Below are positions 43,609-52,237 of a stretch of 64,000 nucleotides of DNA, piece by piece. The position numbers and the translations under genes were made by a program. The notes below the pieces were generated by a model, which saw only the letters and a program-made list of their open reading frames with translations, did not search any database and had not been told where the DNA came from. The stretch covers positions 70,531 to 134,530 of the forward strand of contig CAZAMB010000014.1 in the NCBI GenBank assembly GCA_964486335.1. Reading direction: 5' to 3'. Within the stretch, counting starts at the first letter, position 1; every line of letters begins with the position of its first letter. The stretch comes from CAZAMB01 sp964486335 (GTDB lineage Bacteria > Planctomycetota > Phycisphaerae > UBA1845).

Positions 43609-44660
43609 CCGCCCTTCCGACCACTTTTTCCGAGGTCGTTTTCCCTCGAACTCGGTATCAGGGCAGCAAGAGAAGAACCGCCGAATCCATCGTCGCCGAA
43701 GTATCCAACTTGTCCTACACGACCGTTCTTGACGCCTTTGGCGGAACCGGCGCCGTGGCGTACGCCTTCAAACGCGCCGGGAAACACGTCACCTACAATG
43801 ATGTCTTGAATTTCAATCACCAAATCGGTGTCGCTCTCATTGAAAACGATAAGATTTGCCTTGGTGATGACGATGCGGCATGGATAGGTCGACGCCGTCC
43901 CAACGACGACTATCCCGATTTCATCGAGAAAACGTTTGATGAAATCTACTTTACCCGAGAGGAAAACCGCTGGCTCGACACGGCCATTACCAACATTCGC
44001 GCGATAACGTGCCGATTCAAGCAGGCGCTCTCATGGTTCGCTCTATTTCAATCGTCCATGGCCAAGCGGCCTTATAACCTTTTTCACCGCCGAAACCTGT
44101 ACCTGCGCACTGCTGACGTGCCCCGGTCCTTCGGCAACAAGGCATCTTGGGACCGGCCGTTTGAGAAACATTTCAAGTTCTTTGCGGCGCAAGCCAACCG
44201 AGCCGTCATCGATGGCGGTGGAACGTGCCGGGCTATCTGTCGCGACGCGATTGAAATCGAACCCGAATACGATCTTGTGTACATTGACACGCCGTACATC
44301 AACCGTAACCGCGTTGGCGTGGATTACCAGGCGTTCTATCACTTTTTGGAGGGGATGTGCCGTTACGACGATTGGGCGGGCATGATTGACCCAACTTCGA
44401 AGCATCGAGGCTTGCGCAGGATTACCCAGCCGTGGTCTGATCCCAATCGATTCTGCGGCGCATTCGAAGTTCTTTGCGCTCGCTTTCGAAACAGTATTCT
44501 GGTTGTTTCCTATCGGAGTGACGGTATCCCATCGATTGACGCAATCCGCTGCATTCTCGGCATCCACAAGCAGGCTGTTCGCGTTCTCGAATGGCCGCGA
44601 CGACCCTACGCCCTTTCTTCCGATAAGCAGACGCGAGAAGTCCTGCTGATCGCTACCTAG
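43605..44660 (+). CDS. D12-class adenine-specific DNA methyltransferase, orphan
   Basis: 351 residues related to Dam/D12-class N6-adenine methyltransferases. The N-terminal TRYQGSKRR and SAM motif DAFGGTGAVAYAFKRAG (about residues 43-59) are clear. The catalytic motif IV is DTPY (residues 228-231, YIDTPYINRN) instead of the usual DPPY. No restriction endonuclease or specificity gene is next to it, so it may be a solitary methylase or phage-derived. Its ATG overlaps the pyrG stop, an unexpected partner. Confidence 0.82.
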   Translation: MTALPTTFSEVVFPRTRYQGSKRRTAESIVAEVSNLSYTTVLDAFGGTGAVAYAFKRAGKHVTYNDVLNFNHQIGVALIENDKICLGDDDAAWIGRRRPNDDYPDFIEKTFDEIYFTREENRWLDTAITNIRAITCRFKQALSWFALFQSSMAKRPYNLFHRRNLYLRTADVPRSFGNKASWDRPFEKHFKFFAAQANRAVIDGGGTCRAICRDAIEIEPEYDLVYIDTPYINRNRVGVDYQAFYHFLEGMCRYDDWAGMIDPTSKHRGLRRITQPWSDPNRFCGAFEVLCARFRNSILVVSYRSDGIPSIDAIRCILGIHKQAVRVLEWPRRPYALSSDKQTREVLLIAT

Positions 44661-45035
44661 TGTTGCGGAATCGGAACAAAAACCGATCAAGTTGCTGTTT
44701 CGTCCTGAGAGAATCCACGACGGAACAAGGATCGCCAACTGTTAATATAGGAAACATGTTCTTGTCTTCCTAAATTGGTGTGAGTGGCGTTTTGACTTTG
44801 CCGATACTAACATCAATTCGCCGTCGCGGGGGACGTCAAGCATAAATCCTGAGAGCGAAACGGTTAACGAAACCTAGGCACCGTACTCGATCTGATTTCA
44901 GGTGCACCTTAGGTATGGTTGGCTGTTCCTCGCTCACCCAAGAACACGGATTGAACCAATCACACCGCGCGAGAAACCGACCGGTGCTCGGAAGGGACGG
45001 CGTTCAGAGGACGAAAGAGAACAGGGTGGCAGGCA
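44661..45035 (+). other. Untranslated region before the HDOD-GGDEF gene
   Basis: 375 bases with no convincing gene. It contains A/T-rich spots (TTAATATAGG near 44742) and, from about 44860, the structured leader described separately. Confidence 0.5.
44860..44913 (+). ncRNA. Possible structured mRNA leader
   Basis: Two predicted hairpins: GGTT/AACC (44862-44874) and CCTAGGCACC/GGTGCACCTTAGG (44873-44913, with small bulges and an 18-base loop). They lie 120-170 bases before a GGDEF gene. The region faintly resembles cyclic-di-GMP-I (GEMM) riboswitch segments but does not form the canonical GNRA-capped P2, so the class is not assigned. Confidence 0.3.
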
Positions 45036-46544
45036 TTGGATACGTCACGAATATTCAAGAAACTCGAAGCAACCGGAAAACTACCGACCCCGTCCGGTGT
45101 CGTTTTCCGTTTGTTGGAAATCACGCGGCAACCGGATGCCTCGGTTAAGGACATCGTGGAGGTGGTCGGGGCAGACCCAGCGCTAGCCGGCAAGATTCTT
45201 CGGTTCGTCAACTCTCCGATGGCCGGCGTGGGTCGGGAAGTCACATCGCTCCACAACGCGGTGGCGTTGCTTGGAACTCGAACGGTCAAAATGATGGCGC
45301 TGTCTTTCTCCGTTCTGTCGAGTCGGTCCAAGGATGCGTGCCGGGGATTTGATTCGCAACGATTCAATGTCGAATCCCTTGCCTGCGCGATCTGCGCCAA
45401 ACACTTGGCCGCCGTAACGCGGATCGGTGAGCCTCAAGACTCCTATGTCGCAGGGTTGCTATGTCAGATTGGGCGTTCGGCATTGGCATGCACTCTCCCC
45501 GATGAATACGCGGTTGTTTTGCGTGAAGCCAAAGCAGACATCGAGACTCTCCCTGGACGGGAGCTGGCCGCACTGGGCACGACCTATGCAGCCGTGGGCG
45601 GACACCTCCTTCGGACCTGGGGAGTCCCGGAGTCGTTGTGCGGAGCGATCGAAACGTTTCGAAGTCTTGACGAGCACCCCGAAGCTCCGGCGTTTGCTCA
45701 GCTGCTTTTCGTTGCCGAAGCCGGCGCATCGGTTCTGGTCGGCGAAAGCAACGCTCCGCGGAACGCAGATCGGTTTGTGACGGCTGGACGAAAGTACTTC
45801 GCCCTCAGCGATGCTCAAATCGAAGCCATTCTGCGGGCGGCGTCTCAGGAGCTCACTGAAACGAGCGGCGTGCTTGAACTGCCGGCCGGCGAACAACGAG
45901 AGGTTGAAGAGGTCGCGGCCGAAGTTCGTGATCGGATTACGGAACTGGGATTGGCGATGCACTTGGAGAATCAGTCACTCGTGCAGCGACAAGAAGATCT
46001 TCTGCGGCGGGCGACGACGGACCCGCTCACCGGTGTCGGCAATCGCGCAGCGTTCGATGCACGGCTCAAGTTGGAGCTTGAGCGTGCAGCAAGAGATGGC
46101 AGCTCTCCCGGCTTGCTGATGATCGACATCGACTATTTCAAGAAAATCAATGATCAATTCGGACATCAGGCTGGAGATTGGATCCTCCAGGCGGTCGCGC
46201 GCATCTTCGACGAAAACGTTCGCAAGGTGGATTACGTCGCCCGGTACGGCGGCGAGGAGTTTGCGATCATAGCGCCGAACATGGCGATTGAAGGACTTGT
46301 GCAGTTCGCTGAACGTCTTCGGCTGGCTGTCGAAGCCAATACACTTCGATGGGAGGGTCGCCCGCTTCGCGTGACGGTGAGCATCGGCGCGGCATGCGCA
46401 CTTGAGATTCAGAACACTCAGTCTTCCGCGGTATCGTTAATCCGCGCGGCGGATGAAAACTTGTACGCCGCCAAATCGGCAGGGCGAAACCGAGTCGCTT
46501 CGACCCGGTCTAAGCAGCCGATGGCGGAATCCGTATCGAAATAG
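45036..46544 (+). CDS. HDOD-GGDEF diguanylate cyclase-like protein
   Basis: 502 residues. The N-terminal HDOD domain (about 10-210, LPTPSGVVFRLLEITRQPDA and DPALAGKILRFVNSPMAG) is a degenerate HD signalling module. A linker and a complete GGDEF domain follow (about 320-490) with TTDPLTGVGNRAAFD, IDIDYFKKINDQFGH and the active loop YGGEEFAI. It is predicted to synthesise cyclic di-GMP. The start is TTG 45036, with GGGTGG upstream. Confidence 0.9.
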   Translation: MDTSRIFKKLEATGKLPTPSGVVFRLLEITRQPDASVKDIVEVVGADPALAGKILRFVNSPMAGVGREVTSLHNAVALLGTRTVKMMALSFSVLSSRSKDACRGFDSQRFNVESLACAICAKHLAAVTRIGEPQDSYVAGLLCQIGRSALACTLPDEYAVVLREAKADIETLPGRELAALGTTYAAVGGHLLRTWGVPESLCGAIETFRSLDEHPEAPAFAQLLFVAEAGASVLVGESNAPRNADRFVTAGRKYFALSDAQIEAILRAASQELTETSGVLELPAGEQREVEEVAAEVRDRITELGLAMHLENQSLVQRQEDLLRRATTDPLTGVGNRAAFDARLKLELERAARDGSSPGLLMIDIDYFKKINDQFGHQAGDWILQAVARIFDENVRKVDYVARYGGEEFAIIAPNMAIEGLVQFAERLRLAVEANTLRWEGRPLRVTVSIGAACALEIQNTQSSAVSLIRAADENLYAAKSAGRNRVASTRSKQPMAESVSK

Positions 46545-46550
46545 TATGTT

Positions 46551-46593
46551 CTGAAAACACCGACGGCCGATCCGCCTCGGGCGAATCGGCCGT
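46551..46593 (-). terminator. Hairpin terminator between convergent genes
   Basis: ACGGCCGAT/ATCGGCCGT, a 9-bp stem, with TTTT a few bases behind on the minus strand. It fits as terminator of the small gene ending at 46650, and may also block read-through from the plus strand. Confidence 0.5.
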
Positions 46594-46649
46594 TCATCGA
46601 CCGGTCTCAATTCCATCCGGACGCATCCGGACGCTTCCATTCGCTGCGT

Positions 46650-46889
46650 CTACACGATCAGGAGGGATTTGATGTCCTCCGGCGTGATCTTTCGGGACGG
46701 TTTTTCCAGTTGGCGACTCAGCCAGCTCATGATTGCTGGTGCATAGGGCAACTTGCCTTTCTTGACGACCGCCAGCATTCGCACGTTTCGCCGCTTGCGT
46801 TCTTTGTCCTTAAAAACGCGGTTCGTGCCTTTGGTTTCAATCGCATCATCCCGTTCCATGCGCCTACGATGCGTTCGATGCATGCCCAT
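46650..46889 (-). CDS. Small basic hypothetical protein
   Basis: 79 residues, strongly Arg/Lys-rich in the first half (HRTHRRRMERDD, KDKERKRRNVRML) and ending PSRKITPEDIKSLLIV. No signal peptide or known domain. The start is set by AGGAGG about 8 bases upstream of ATG 46889, one of the best ribosome binding sites in the window; an upstream extension to 47009 is not supported. It may be a ribosome- or nucleic-acid-associated small protein, by composition only. Confidence 0.65.
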   Translation of the reverse strand: MGMHRTHRRRMERDDAIETKGTNRVFKDKERKRRNVRMLAVVKKGKLPYAPAIMSWLSRQLEKPSRKITPEDIKSLLIV

Positions 46890-47034
46890 GTGGTTATCCT
46901 CCTGCCTCGTCGGCCATAGAAACGAAGCATTCTGATGTCGGACGGTCGAGAGGTCAAGAGGACAGAGGCGCAGACCGGAGGTTATTAACGGCGGTTGATT
47001 GAGCAGCAATCGTAACTATAGCTTCTTACAACAG

Positions 47035-47682
47035 TTACGGATTCGCTTGGGAGGCGTCGGCAAGCCGAGATTCCATTGCGCTCAGGGTCGAAATCAACTC
47101 CCCGCCGCTGACCGGGTCGCCAGGCGAACCGCCTAAAGGGATGCCGTGGTGAGCGCAATCCTTCAGGGCATAACGGCGAACAGCAAGTCCGGTTCGACCA
47201 GCTATCGCGCTGTTGATTCCTTTGGGGATTCCTCCGAGCTCCAAGACCAAGTAGGCCAGTGTACCTTTGGTTAATAGATCGTTCGCTGAGCAACCCCAGT
47301 GATCTGTCGCGGCACCAAACTTCTGCAGAATCTGCCAGCGTTCCTCGAATGTGGCCGCCTGCGTCGACCGTCCGATAAGCAGCAGGACGGCCCGAATACC
47401 CTCATCGACTGTGACAATCGGAACCGTCGCGAGATAATGAAGAAACGCAGTGTCGTCGAGCAATTCCGGATCCTGAGGGGAGGTCCAGGTTCGGCGGGAA
47501 GTCGCACAACCGACCGCGATCAGCATCAAAAACAAGACACTTAACTGTCGAGTTCGTTTGCGCTTGCACGCAGCGCGTTGAAGAACGATTGGCACGGGTT
47601 TCCAACCCGTGTTTGCACCGGTTGAAAACCGGCGCCACAGGCTACTGAGGCAGTTGTTCGACGGACTGTCATGGCCGCTCAT
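47035..47682 (-). CDS. Putative lipoprotein with repeat-derived N terminus
   Basis: 215 residues. A lipobox (LIAVGC, Cys59) follows a hydrophobic helix, and the remaining about 155 residues are unrecognised. The ATG at 47682 overlaps the stop of the porin gene (TGATG), implying coupling and a joint role in the outer membrane. The 58 residues before the lipobox cysteine are far longer than a normal lipoprotein leader, because residues 16-31 (including TGANTGWKPVPI) are translated from a palindromic repeat. A GTG inside the repeat (residue 30) could be a later start. Confidence 0.6.
   Translation of the reverse strand: MSGHDSPSNNCLSSLWRRFSTGANTGWKPVPIVLQRAACKRKRTRQLSVLFLMLIAVGCATSRRTWTSPQDPELLDDTAFLHYLATVPIVTVDEGIRAVLLLIGRSTQAATFEERWQILQKFGAATDHWGCSANDLLTKGTLAYLVLELGGIPKGINSAIAGRTGLAVRRYALKDCAHHGIPLGGSPGDPVSGGELISTLSAMESRLADASQANP
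47591..47637 (-). repeat. Double-hairpin palindromic repeat inside a gene
   Basis: CACGGGTT/AACCCGTG (47593-47611) and CCGGTT/AACCGG (47618-47632) stand side by side. The element resembles the short mobile repeats whose translation gives TGWKPVP-like peptides in planctomycete ORFs (recollection, not checked). Only one copy was noticed here. Confidence 0.6.
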
Positions 47683-49142
47683 CAGAAGCTCCAAGTCATC
47701 CCCACCAGCAGGAACGTGCGCGTCGTCTGGTCGTCAAAAGCACTCCCCGGAAAAAACACACCAAAGCGAGTGGTCCAGGCGAAATCCGAAGTGACGCGCC
47801 AGTTCGCGTAATAGTCCATTTCCCATCCGAGGTATCCCGATTGAACGTCAGCGGTCGGGTCGGAAACCGCGCCGGAACCGTGGTGTTTGTGGAACAGGAA
47901 CCAGTCGGTTCCCAATTGGAGATTTCGCAATCGCTCGCTTGCAGGCCAAGGATACCACGATGTACCGGCTCGCCAAAGATGCAGGTTGGCATAGCGTGGT
48001 GCTAAGGCCAGCCCCGTATCAACGTAACCGAATCCGATGAAGCTCCGATCATCAAAGTCGGTCGTATTGCCGCCGCGCGAGTTGGTCGGACTGCCGAACC
48101 GGTCGGGGTCGCCACTTCCGAAAACGTATTCGACGGAAGTTCTAGCGCGCTTCGGACCGCGAAAGAGATATTCGAGTTCCGCACGGAACGCATAAGCACC
48201 GACATCGTTGCTCCTGAGGAATCGCCTGTTTCCAACGCTCCGGCCGGTTTCCAGCACGCCTTCGGCGGCATACCGAAGATTGTCGGTTAGTTCGCCGGTT
48301 GAGCCGAATCCGGCATAGAAGGAATCGTAGTCATATCGCTGGAATGGTTGGTAGACTGCTTCGATGTTTCGATCGCGCTGCCAAAGCACATAGGCGAAAG
48401 GCTCATGCCGCTCGAATCCGACGTATCTCAATTCACCTCCGAGAAAGTTGCGGCGCGTGCGCGTCGCGGTTCGGGAGAGATCGAAATCCCGCGTACTCCC
48501 AATGGACTTTGCGGCCAACACCGTCAGCTGGAGCTCGTTGCGAGTCGCCCGTATCCAGACGTGGTCAAGCGGAGCGGAAAGGGTCAGTCCTGTTCCGAAT
48601 TGCACGAGGTCGCGTCCGGCCGACGCGATCAGGTTGCCGTCGATATCGGGGTCGCCTGAAAGTCGCAGGGCTTTGGCGAGATTGAATCGGTAGTATCCGC
48701 GTTCGAGGTTGGGGCCTTCGATGTCGTCTTCGTTGCCGTCGTAGGAATCCCCCGCATTGAAGTCGATCAGGCTCAGTCGCGTGCGAGCGTACAACTCGTG
48801 AGCGCCGCGGTCGAGCGTCAGGCGACCCCACAGGCGCAAATCGTGTCGCCGAAACGTGCGCGAACTCTCCACGCCGTCGTCGAAGGCGAACAGATTCAGA
48901 CTGCACCAACCGCCCCAATCGAAAGCGGATTTAGCGGGCGCGCCGAGTTGTTCGTCGAACTCGCGGCGGACTGCCTCATCGATGGCACGCTGACGATTCA
49001 GAAACGTGTCCGGATCGCCGGCCGTCCGCGGCGATTGACCAAACGCGGGCTGACTCGGCCAGCCGGTCGCCACGAACACGCTCACCGCAACCGCGTGAAC
49101 CAGAGACGACAACGCATCAAGATGGAAGTGTTGCGAACGCAC
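47682..49142 (-). CDS. Alginate-export-type outer-membrane porin
   Basis: 486 residues with a Sec signal peptide (about 1-35, ending AFGQ) and a long run of amphipathic beta strands ending in a C-terminal aromatic (VGMTWSF), typical of beta-barrel outer-membrane proteins. Segments such as RRHDLRLWGRLTLDRGAHEL, GRDLVQFGTGLTLSAPLDHV and VEYVFGSGDPDRF match the alginate-export (AlgE-like) family. The substrate is unknown. Coupled to the following lipoprotein gene. Confidence 0.85.
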   Translation of the reverse strand: MRSQHFHLDALSSLVHAVAVSVFVATGWPSQPAFGQSPRTAGDPDTFLNRQRAIDEAVRREFDEQLGAPAKSAFDWGGWCSLNLFAFDDGVESSRTFRRHDLRLWGRLTLDRGAHELYARTRLSLIDFNAGDSYDGNEDDIEGPNLERGYYRFNLAKALRLSGDPDIDGNLIASAGRDLVQFGTGLTLSAPLDHVWIRATRNELQLTVLAAKSIGSTRDFDLSRTATRTRRNFLGGELRYVGFERHEPFAYVLWQRDRNIEAVYQPFQRYDYDSFYAGFGSTGELTDNLRYAAEGVLETGRSVGNRRFLRSNDVGAYAFRAELEYLFRGPKRARTSVEYVFGSGDPDRFGSPTNSRGGNTTDFDDRSFIGFGYVDTGLALAPRYANLHLWRAGTSWYPWPASERLRNLQLGTDWFLFHKHHGSGAVSDPTADVQSGYLGWEMDYYANWRVTSDFAWTTRFGVFFPGSAFDDQTTRTFLLVGMTWSF

Positions 49143-49264
49143 TCGCGTCTCCCGAAGCGGGCATCATGCTCGTGGAGGGCATCGGAAAGATCAAGCGGAG
49201 TATCGAGCTGAGCGCGGGGATGTTAAAATGAAGAAGGTTCGGAAATCTCCCTGAGGATCAGCTT

Positions 49265-51535
49265 GTGAGAAAGGTTCGACGAGGCGGCGGCTGGCCCGCG
49301 ATCTGGTATTCGCTTCGCACGGCGCGGCGGGCCGGAGGAATGGTGCGCTTTTTACGGGCCATGAGCAGCCGAAACGCCTGCAAGACATGCGCGCTGGGCA
49401 TGGGCGGACAGTCAGGCGGGATGGTGGACGAGGCCGGACACTTTCCGGAAGTCTGCAAGAAGTCGATGCAGGCGATGGCTGCCGACATGCAAAGCGGATT
49501 GACGCCGGAGTTCTTCGCGAGGTACGGGTTCGATCAGCTTCGGCGGTTCACGTCGCGTGAACTCGAAAGCATGGGCCGACTGGTGCAGCCGGTCGTCGCG
49601 AGGCCGAACGACTCGCATTATCGTCCGATCGCGTGGGATGAAGCCATCGAACGATGTGCGAACCATCTGCAAAACACTCCGCCTGACCGATCGTTTTTCT
49701 ATGCGAGCGGGAGATCGTCGAACGAAGCTGCATTTCTGTTGCAACTCTTCGCCAGATTGTACGGGACCAATAACGTCAACAATTGCAGCTATTACTGTCA
49801 TCAGGCCAGCGGCGTCGGGTTGTCGGGTTCGCTGGGAACGGGTACGGCGACGGTCACGCTGGACGATGTGGACAAGTGCGACCTGTTCTTCTTGATCGGC
49901 GGCAATCCGGCGTCGAATCACCCTCGGCTGATGCGGTCTTTGATGAAACTGCGGCGGCGCGGCGGCGACGTGATCGTGGTGAATCCGATTCGTGAAACGG
50001 GATTGGTAAATTTCGCGGTTCCGTCTGACATTCGAAGCCTGCTGTTCGGATCGCCGATCGCAAGCATATATGTTCAGCCGCACATCGGGGGCGACATCGG
50101 ATTTCTGGCGGGTGTAGCCAAGCATGTCGAGGAATCGGGGGCCGCGGACGAAGGATTCATCGCGGGCGCTACCGAAGAGGCACGCGTGTTTCGAGAGCAT
50201 ATTCGGAAATTTGATTGGGATGAAATCGTCCGACATTCAGGAGTTTCGCGAGCGATCGTCGAACAAGTCGGCATTCGATTTTCCGCATCGCGGCGAGCGA
50301 TTTTCGCTTGGACGATGGGGATCACACATCATCTGCACGGCGTGGACAACGTGCGAGCGATCGTCAACCTGGCGCTTCTTCGTGGGATGGTCGGACGCGA
50401 GGGGGCGGGGTTGCTTCCGATTCGCGGACACAGCAACGTGCAGGGCGTCGGTTCAGTCGGAGTGACGCCGCAGTTGAAGCAGGCGGTATTCGATCGGTTG
50501 GAATCGCATTTAGGATTGAGACTGCCGACGTCGCGTGGCATGGATACGCTCTCGTGCATGGAAGCCATGCGCGCTGGCGAGCTTTCCACGGGCTGGTGCC
50601 TTGGTGGGAACCTCTTTGGAGCAAACCCGGATTCGAATGGAATGCGGAAAGCGTTTTCGCAGCTTGATTCGCTCGTCTATTTTAACACGACGCTCAACAC
50701 CGGGCATATCCACGGTCGCGCGAAAGAGACGATCATCCTGCCGATGCTGGCGCGCGACGAGGAATCGCAGCCAACCTCTCAGGAGTCGATGTTCAATTTC
50801 GTTCGGCTAAGCGACGGAGGCCCGCAACGGCACGTCGGACCGCACAGCGAAGTCGAGACCATCGCGACCATCGCCGAGCGTGTTCTGGGAAGCGGCGGCC
50901 CCGTCGACTGGCGATCGATGCAGGAACATCGAACGATTCGCCAAGCCATCGCTGCGATCGTGCCGGGATACGAAGCGCTGGCGACGATCGACGGTTCGCG
51001 GCGGGAGTTCCACATCGGGGGCCGAACGATTCATTCGCCGCGGTTCGCGACGCCGACGGGACGGGCCAAGTTTCACATCGTGAAGATTCCTTCGGTCAAC
51101 GGAGGATCGACCGCACCTGGCGAAACGCTGCGGCTGATGACCATTCGAAGCGAAGGTCAGTTCAACACCGTCGTTTACGAGGAGGAAGACATCTATCGCC
51201 ATCAGGAGCGCCGCGATGTCATACTGTTGAACCCGACGGATATTGAGCGGCTTGGGCTGCGACCAGATCAACGCGTGGCGGTTCGCAGTGATGTCGGGGA
51301 AATGCCCGGAATCCTCGTGCGGGCGTGGGACATCCGCGCGGGCAACGCGGCGATGTACTACCCCGAGGCCAACGTGCTTGTGCCCGCCGAAACTGACCCG
51401 GAATCGCGAACGCCGGCGTACAAATCGGTTCTGGTGAGCGTATTTCCGGATTCCCAGTCAAAGCTCGTCGAGCTTGGCAGCCCGAACTCGAAAGTCCGAA
51501 AACCGGGTCCGAGCCGCCGACTGAACGCCTGCTAA
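49265..51535 (+). CDS. Molybdopterin oxidoreductase, FdhF-like alpha subunit
   Basis: 756 residues of the formate-dehydrogenase-like molybdopterin family (YdeP type). N-terminal NACKTCALGMGGQSGG holds a C-x2-C group. The active-site region is SYYCHQASGVGLSGSLGTG with Cys, not selenocysteine. Then FFLIGGNPASNHPRLMRSL and GGDVIVVNPIRE bind the cofactor, and GHSNVQGVGSVG and the C-terminal DPBB domain (RLGLRPDQRVAVRSDVGE) follow. No beta, gamma or FdhD genes are adjacent, so the partner and substrate are unknown. The start is GTG 49265. Confidence 0.88.
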   Translation: MRKVRRGGGWPAIWYSLRTARRAGGMVRFLRAMSSRNACKTCALGMGGQSGGMVDEAGHFPEVCKKSMQAMAADMQSGLTPEFFARYGFDQLRRFTSRELESMGRLVQPVVARPNDSHYRPIAWDEAIERCANHLQNTPPDRSFFYASGRSSNEAAFLLQLFARLYGTNNVNNCSYYCHQASGVGLSGSLGTGTATVTLDDVDKCDLFFLIGGNPASNHPRLMRSLMKLRRRGGDVIVVNPIRETGLVNFAVPSDIRSLLFGSPIASIYVQPHIGGDIGFLAGVAKHVEESGAADEGFIAGATEEARVFREHIRKFDWDEIVRHSGVSRAIVEQVGIRFSASRRAIFAWTMGITHHLHGVDNVRAIVNLALLRGMVGREGAGLLPIRGHSNVQGVGSVGVTPQLKQAVFDRLESHLGLRLPTSRGMDTLSCMEAMRAGELSTGWCLGGNLFGANPDSNGMRKAFSQLDSLVYFNTTLNTGHIHGRAKETIILPMLARDEESQPTSQESMFNFVRLSDGGPQRHVGPHSEVETIATIAERVLGSGGPVDWRSMQEHRTIRQAIAAIVPGYEALATIDGSRREFHIGGRTIHSPRFATPTGRAKFHIVKIPSVNGGSTAPGETLRLMTIRSEGQFNTVVYEEEDIYRHQERRDVILLNPTDIERLGLRPDQRVAVRSDVGEMPGILVRAWDIRAGNAAMYYPEANVLVPAETDPESRTPAYKSVLVSVFPDSQSKLVELGSPNSKVRKPGPSRRLNAC

Positions 51536-51626
51536 CAGCCGGTTGATGAGAGACTCCGGCCGATCCGTTTTCGAATGACTAACGTTTTCGCGTGGTGAAT
51601 GTCCATAGACCCAGAGGACGCACCGG

Positions 51627-52043
51627 TTGAAGCCCCGTGCCACTCTGGGAAGGAGTCGTCGGTCAGCCGACCTCCCTCGAAGGACGATCATGCTTGCCGC
51701 TCTACTATCACTTACGGCCTGCTCGAACGCTCTGGCGGCGGCTCCGATGCCGGAACCGTGCAAAGATACCGTACTGGTGACGGTCCGGGCGACGGGGATC
51801 GGTCATCCACCACCGCGCATGAAGGGAGCACAGGCGAAGCTGATGGCTCGCCGGGCGGCGGAAGTGGTCGCGGTGCGGAATCTTGCCAAAAAGCTAGGTA
51901 TCGAGTCGGGCGAGCGCGTGTCCGGGTTTCGGTATGTTGTGACGAAAGACCTGCCCAACGGCAAGGTCGAAGTCACCGTCGAAAAGACCATCGAAGTGCC
52001 GCGACGATCGGTACAGCCTCCCAAGACACCGTCCGGTCCATAG
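51627..52043 (+). CDS. Putative lipoprotein, LPP20-like
   Basis: 138 residues: Arg-rich N terminus, hydrophobic stretch with lipobox-like LSLTACS, then a conserved-looking domain VRATGIGHPPPRMKGAQAKL followed by MARRAAEVVAVRNLAKKLGI, as in LPP20-type envelope lipoproteins. The start is either TTG 51627 (GAGGA upstream, full signal) or ATG 51690 (AAGGA upstream, very short signal). Function unknown. Confidence 0.65.
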   Translation: MKPRATLGRSRRSADLPRRTIMLAALLSLTACSNALAAAPMPEPCKDTVLVTVRATGIGHPPPRMKGAQAKLMARRAAEVVAVRNLAKKLGIESGERVSGFRYVVTKDLPNGKVEVTVEKTIEVPRRSVQPPKTPSGP

Positions 52044-52186
52044 ACAGCGGAATCTGGTCAATTGTCATTCGCCAGCCGGCATCGGCAGCACCCGATCAAG
52101 CGCATGACAAATGACTTCCCAACCTCGAACTGAGTCACCGAAACTCACGAACAAGTCAGATTGAATCGCGTGTCTTATCATTTGAG

Positions 52187-52222
52187 ACTCCGCGCGAACT
52201 GAAGTTCGCGGATCACTACGAC
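52187..52222 (+). repeat. Interspersed palindromic repeat, copy 2
   Basis: CGCGAAC-TGAA-GTTCGCG hairpin followed by GATCACTACGAC. Lies just beyond the 3' end of purH. Confidence 0.75.
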
Positions 52223-52237
52223 GTGCTTGAATCCGGC

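Noticed and set aside
44800..44945. Canonical cyclic-di-GMP-I riboswitch
   Set aside because: Pieces such as AACGAAACC look similar, but the GNRA-capped P2 stem and the tetraloop receptor are not formed; kept only as an unassigned structured leader.
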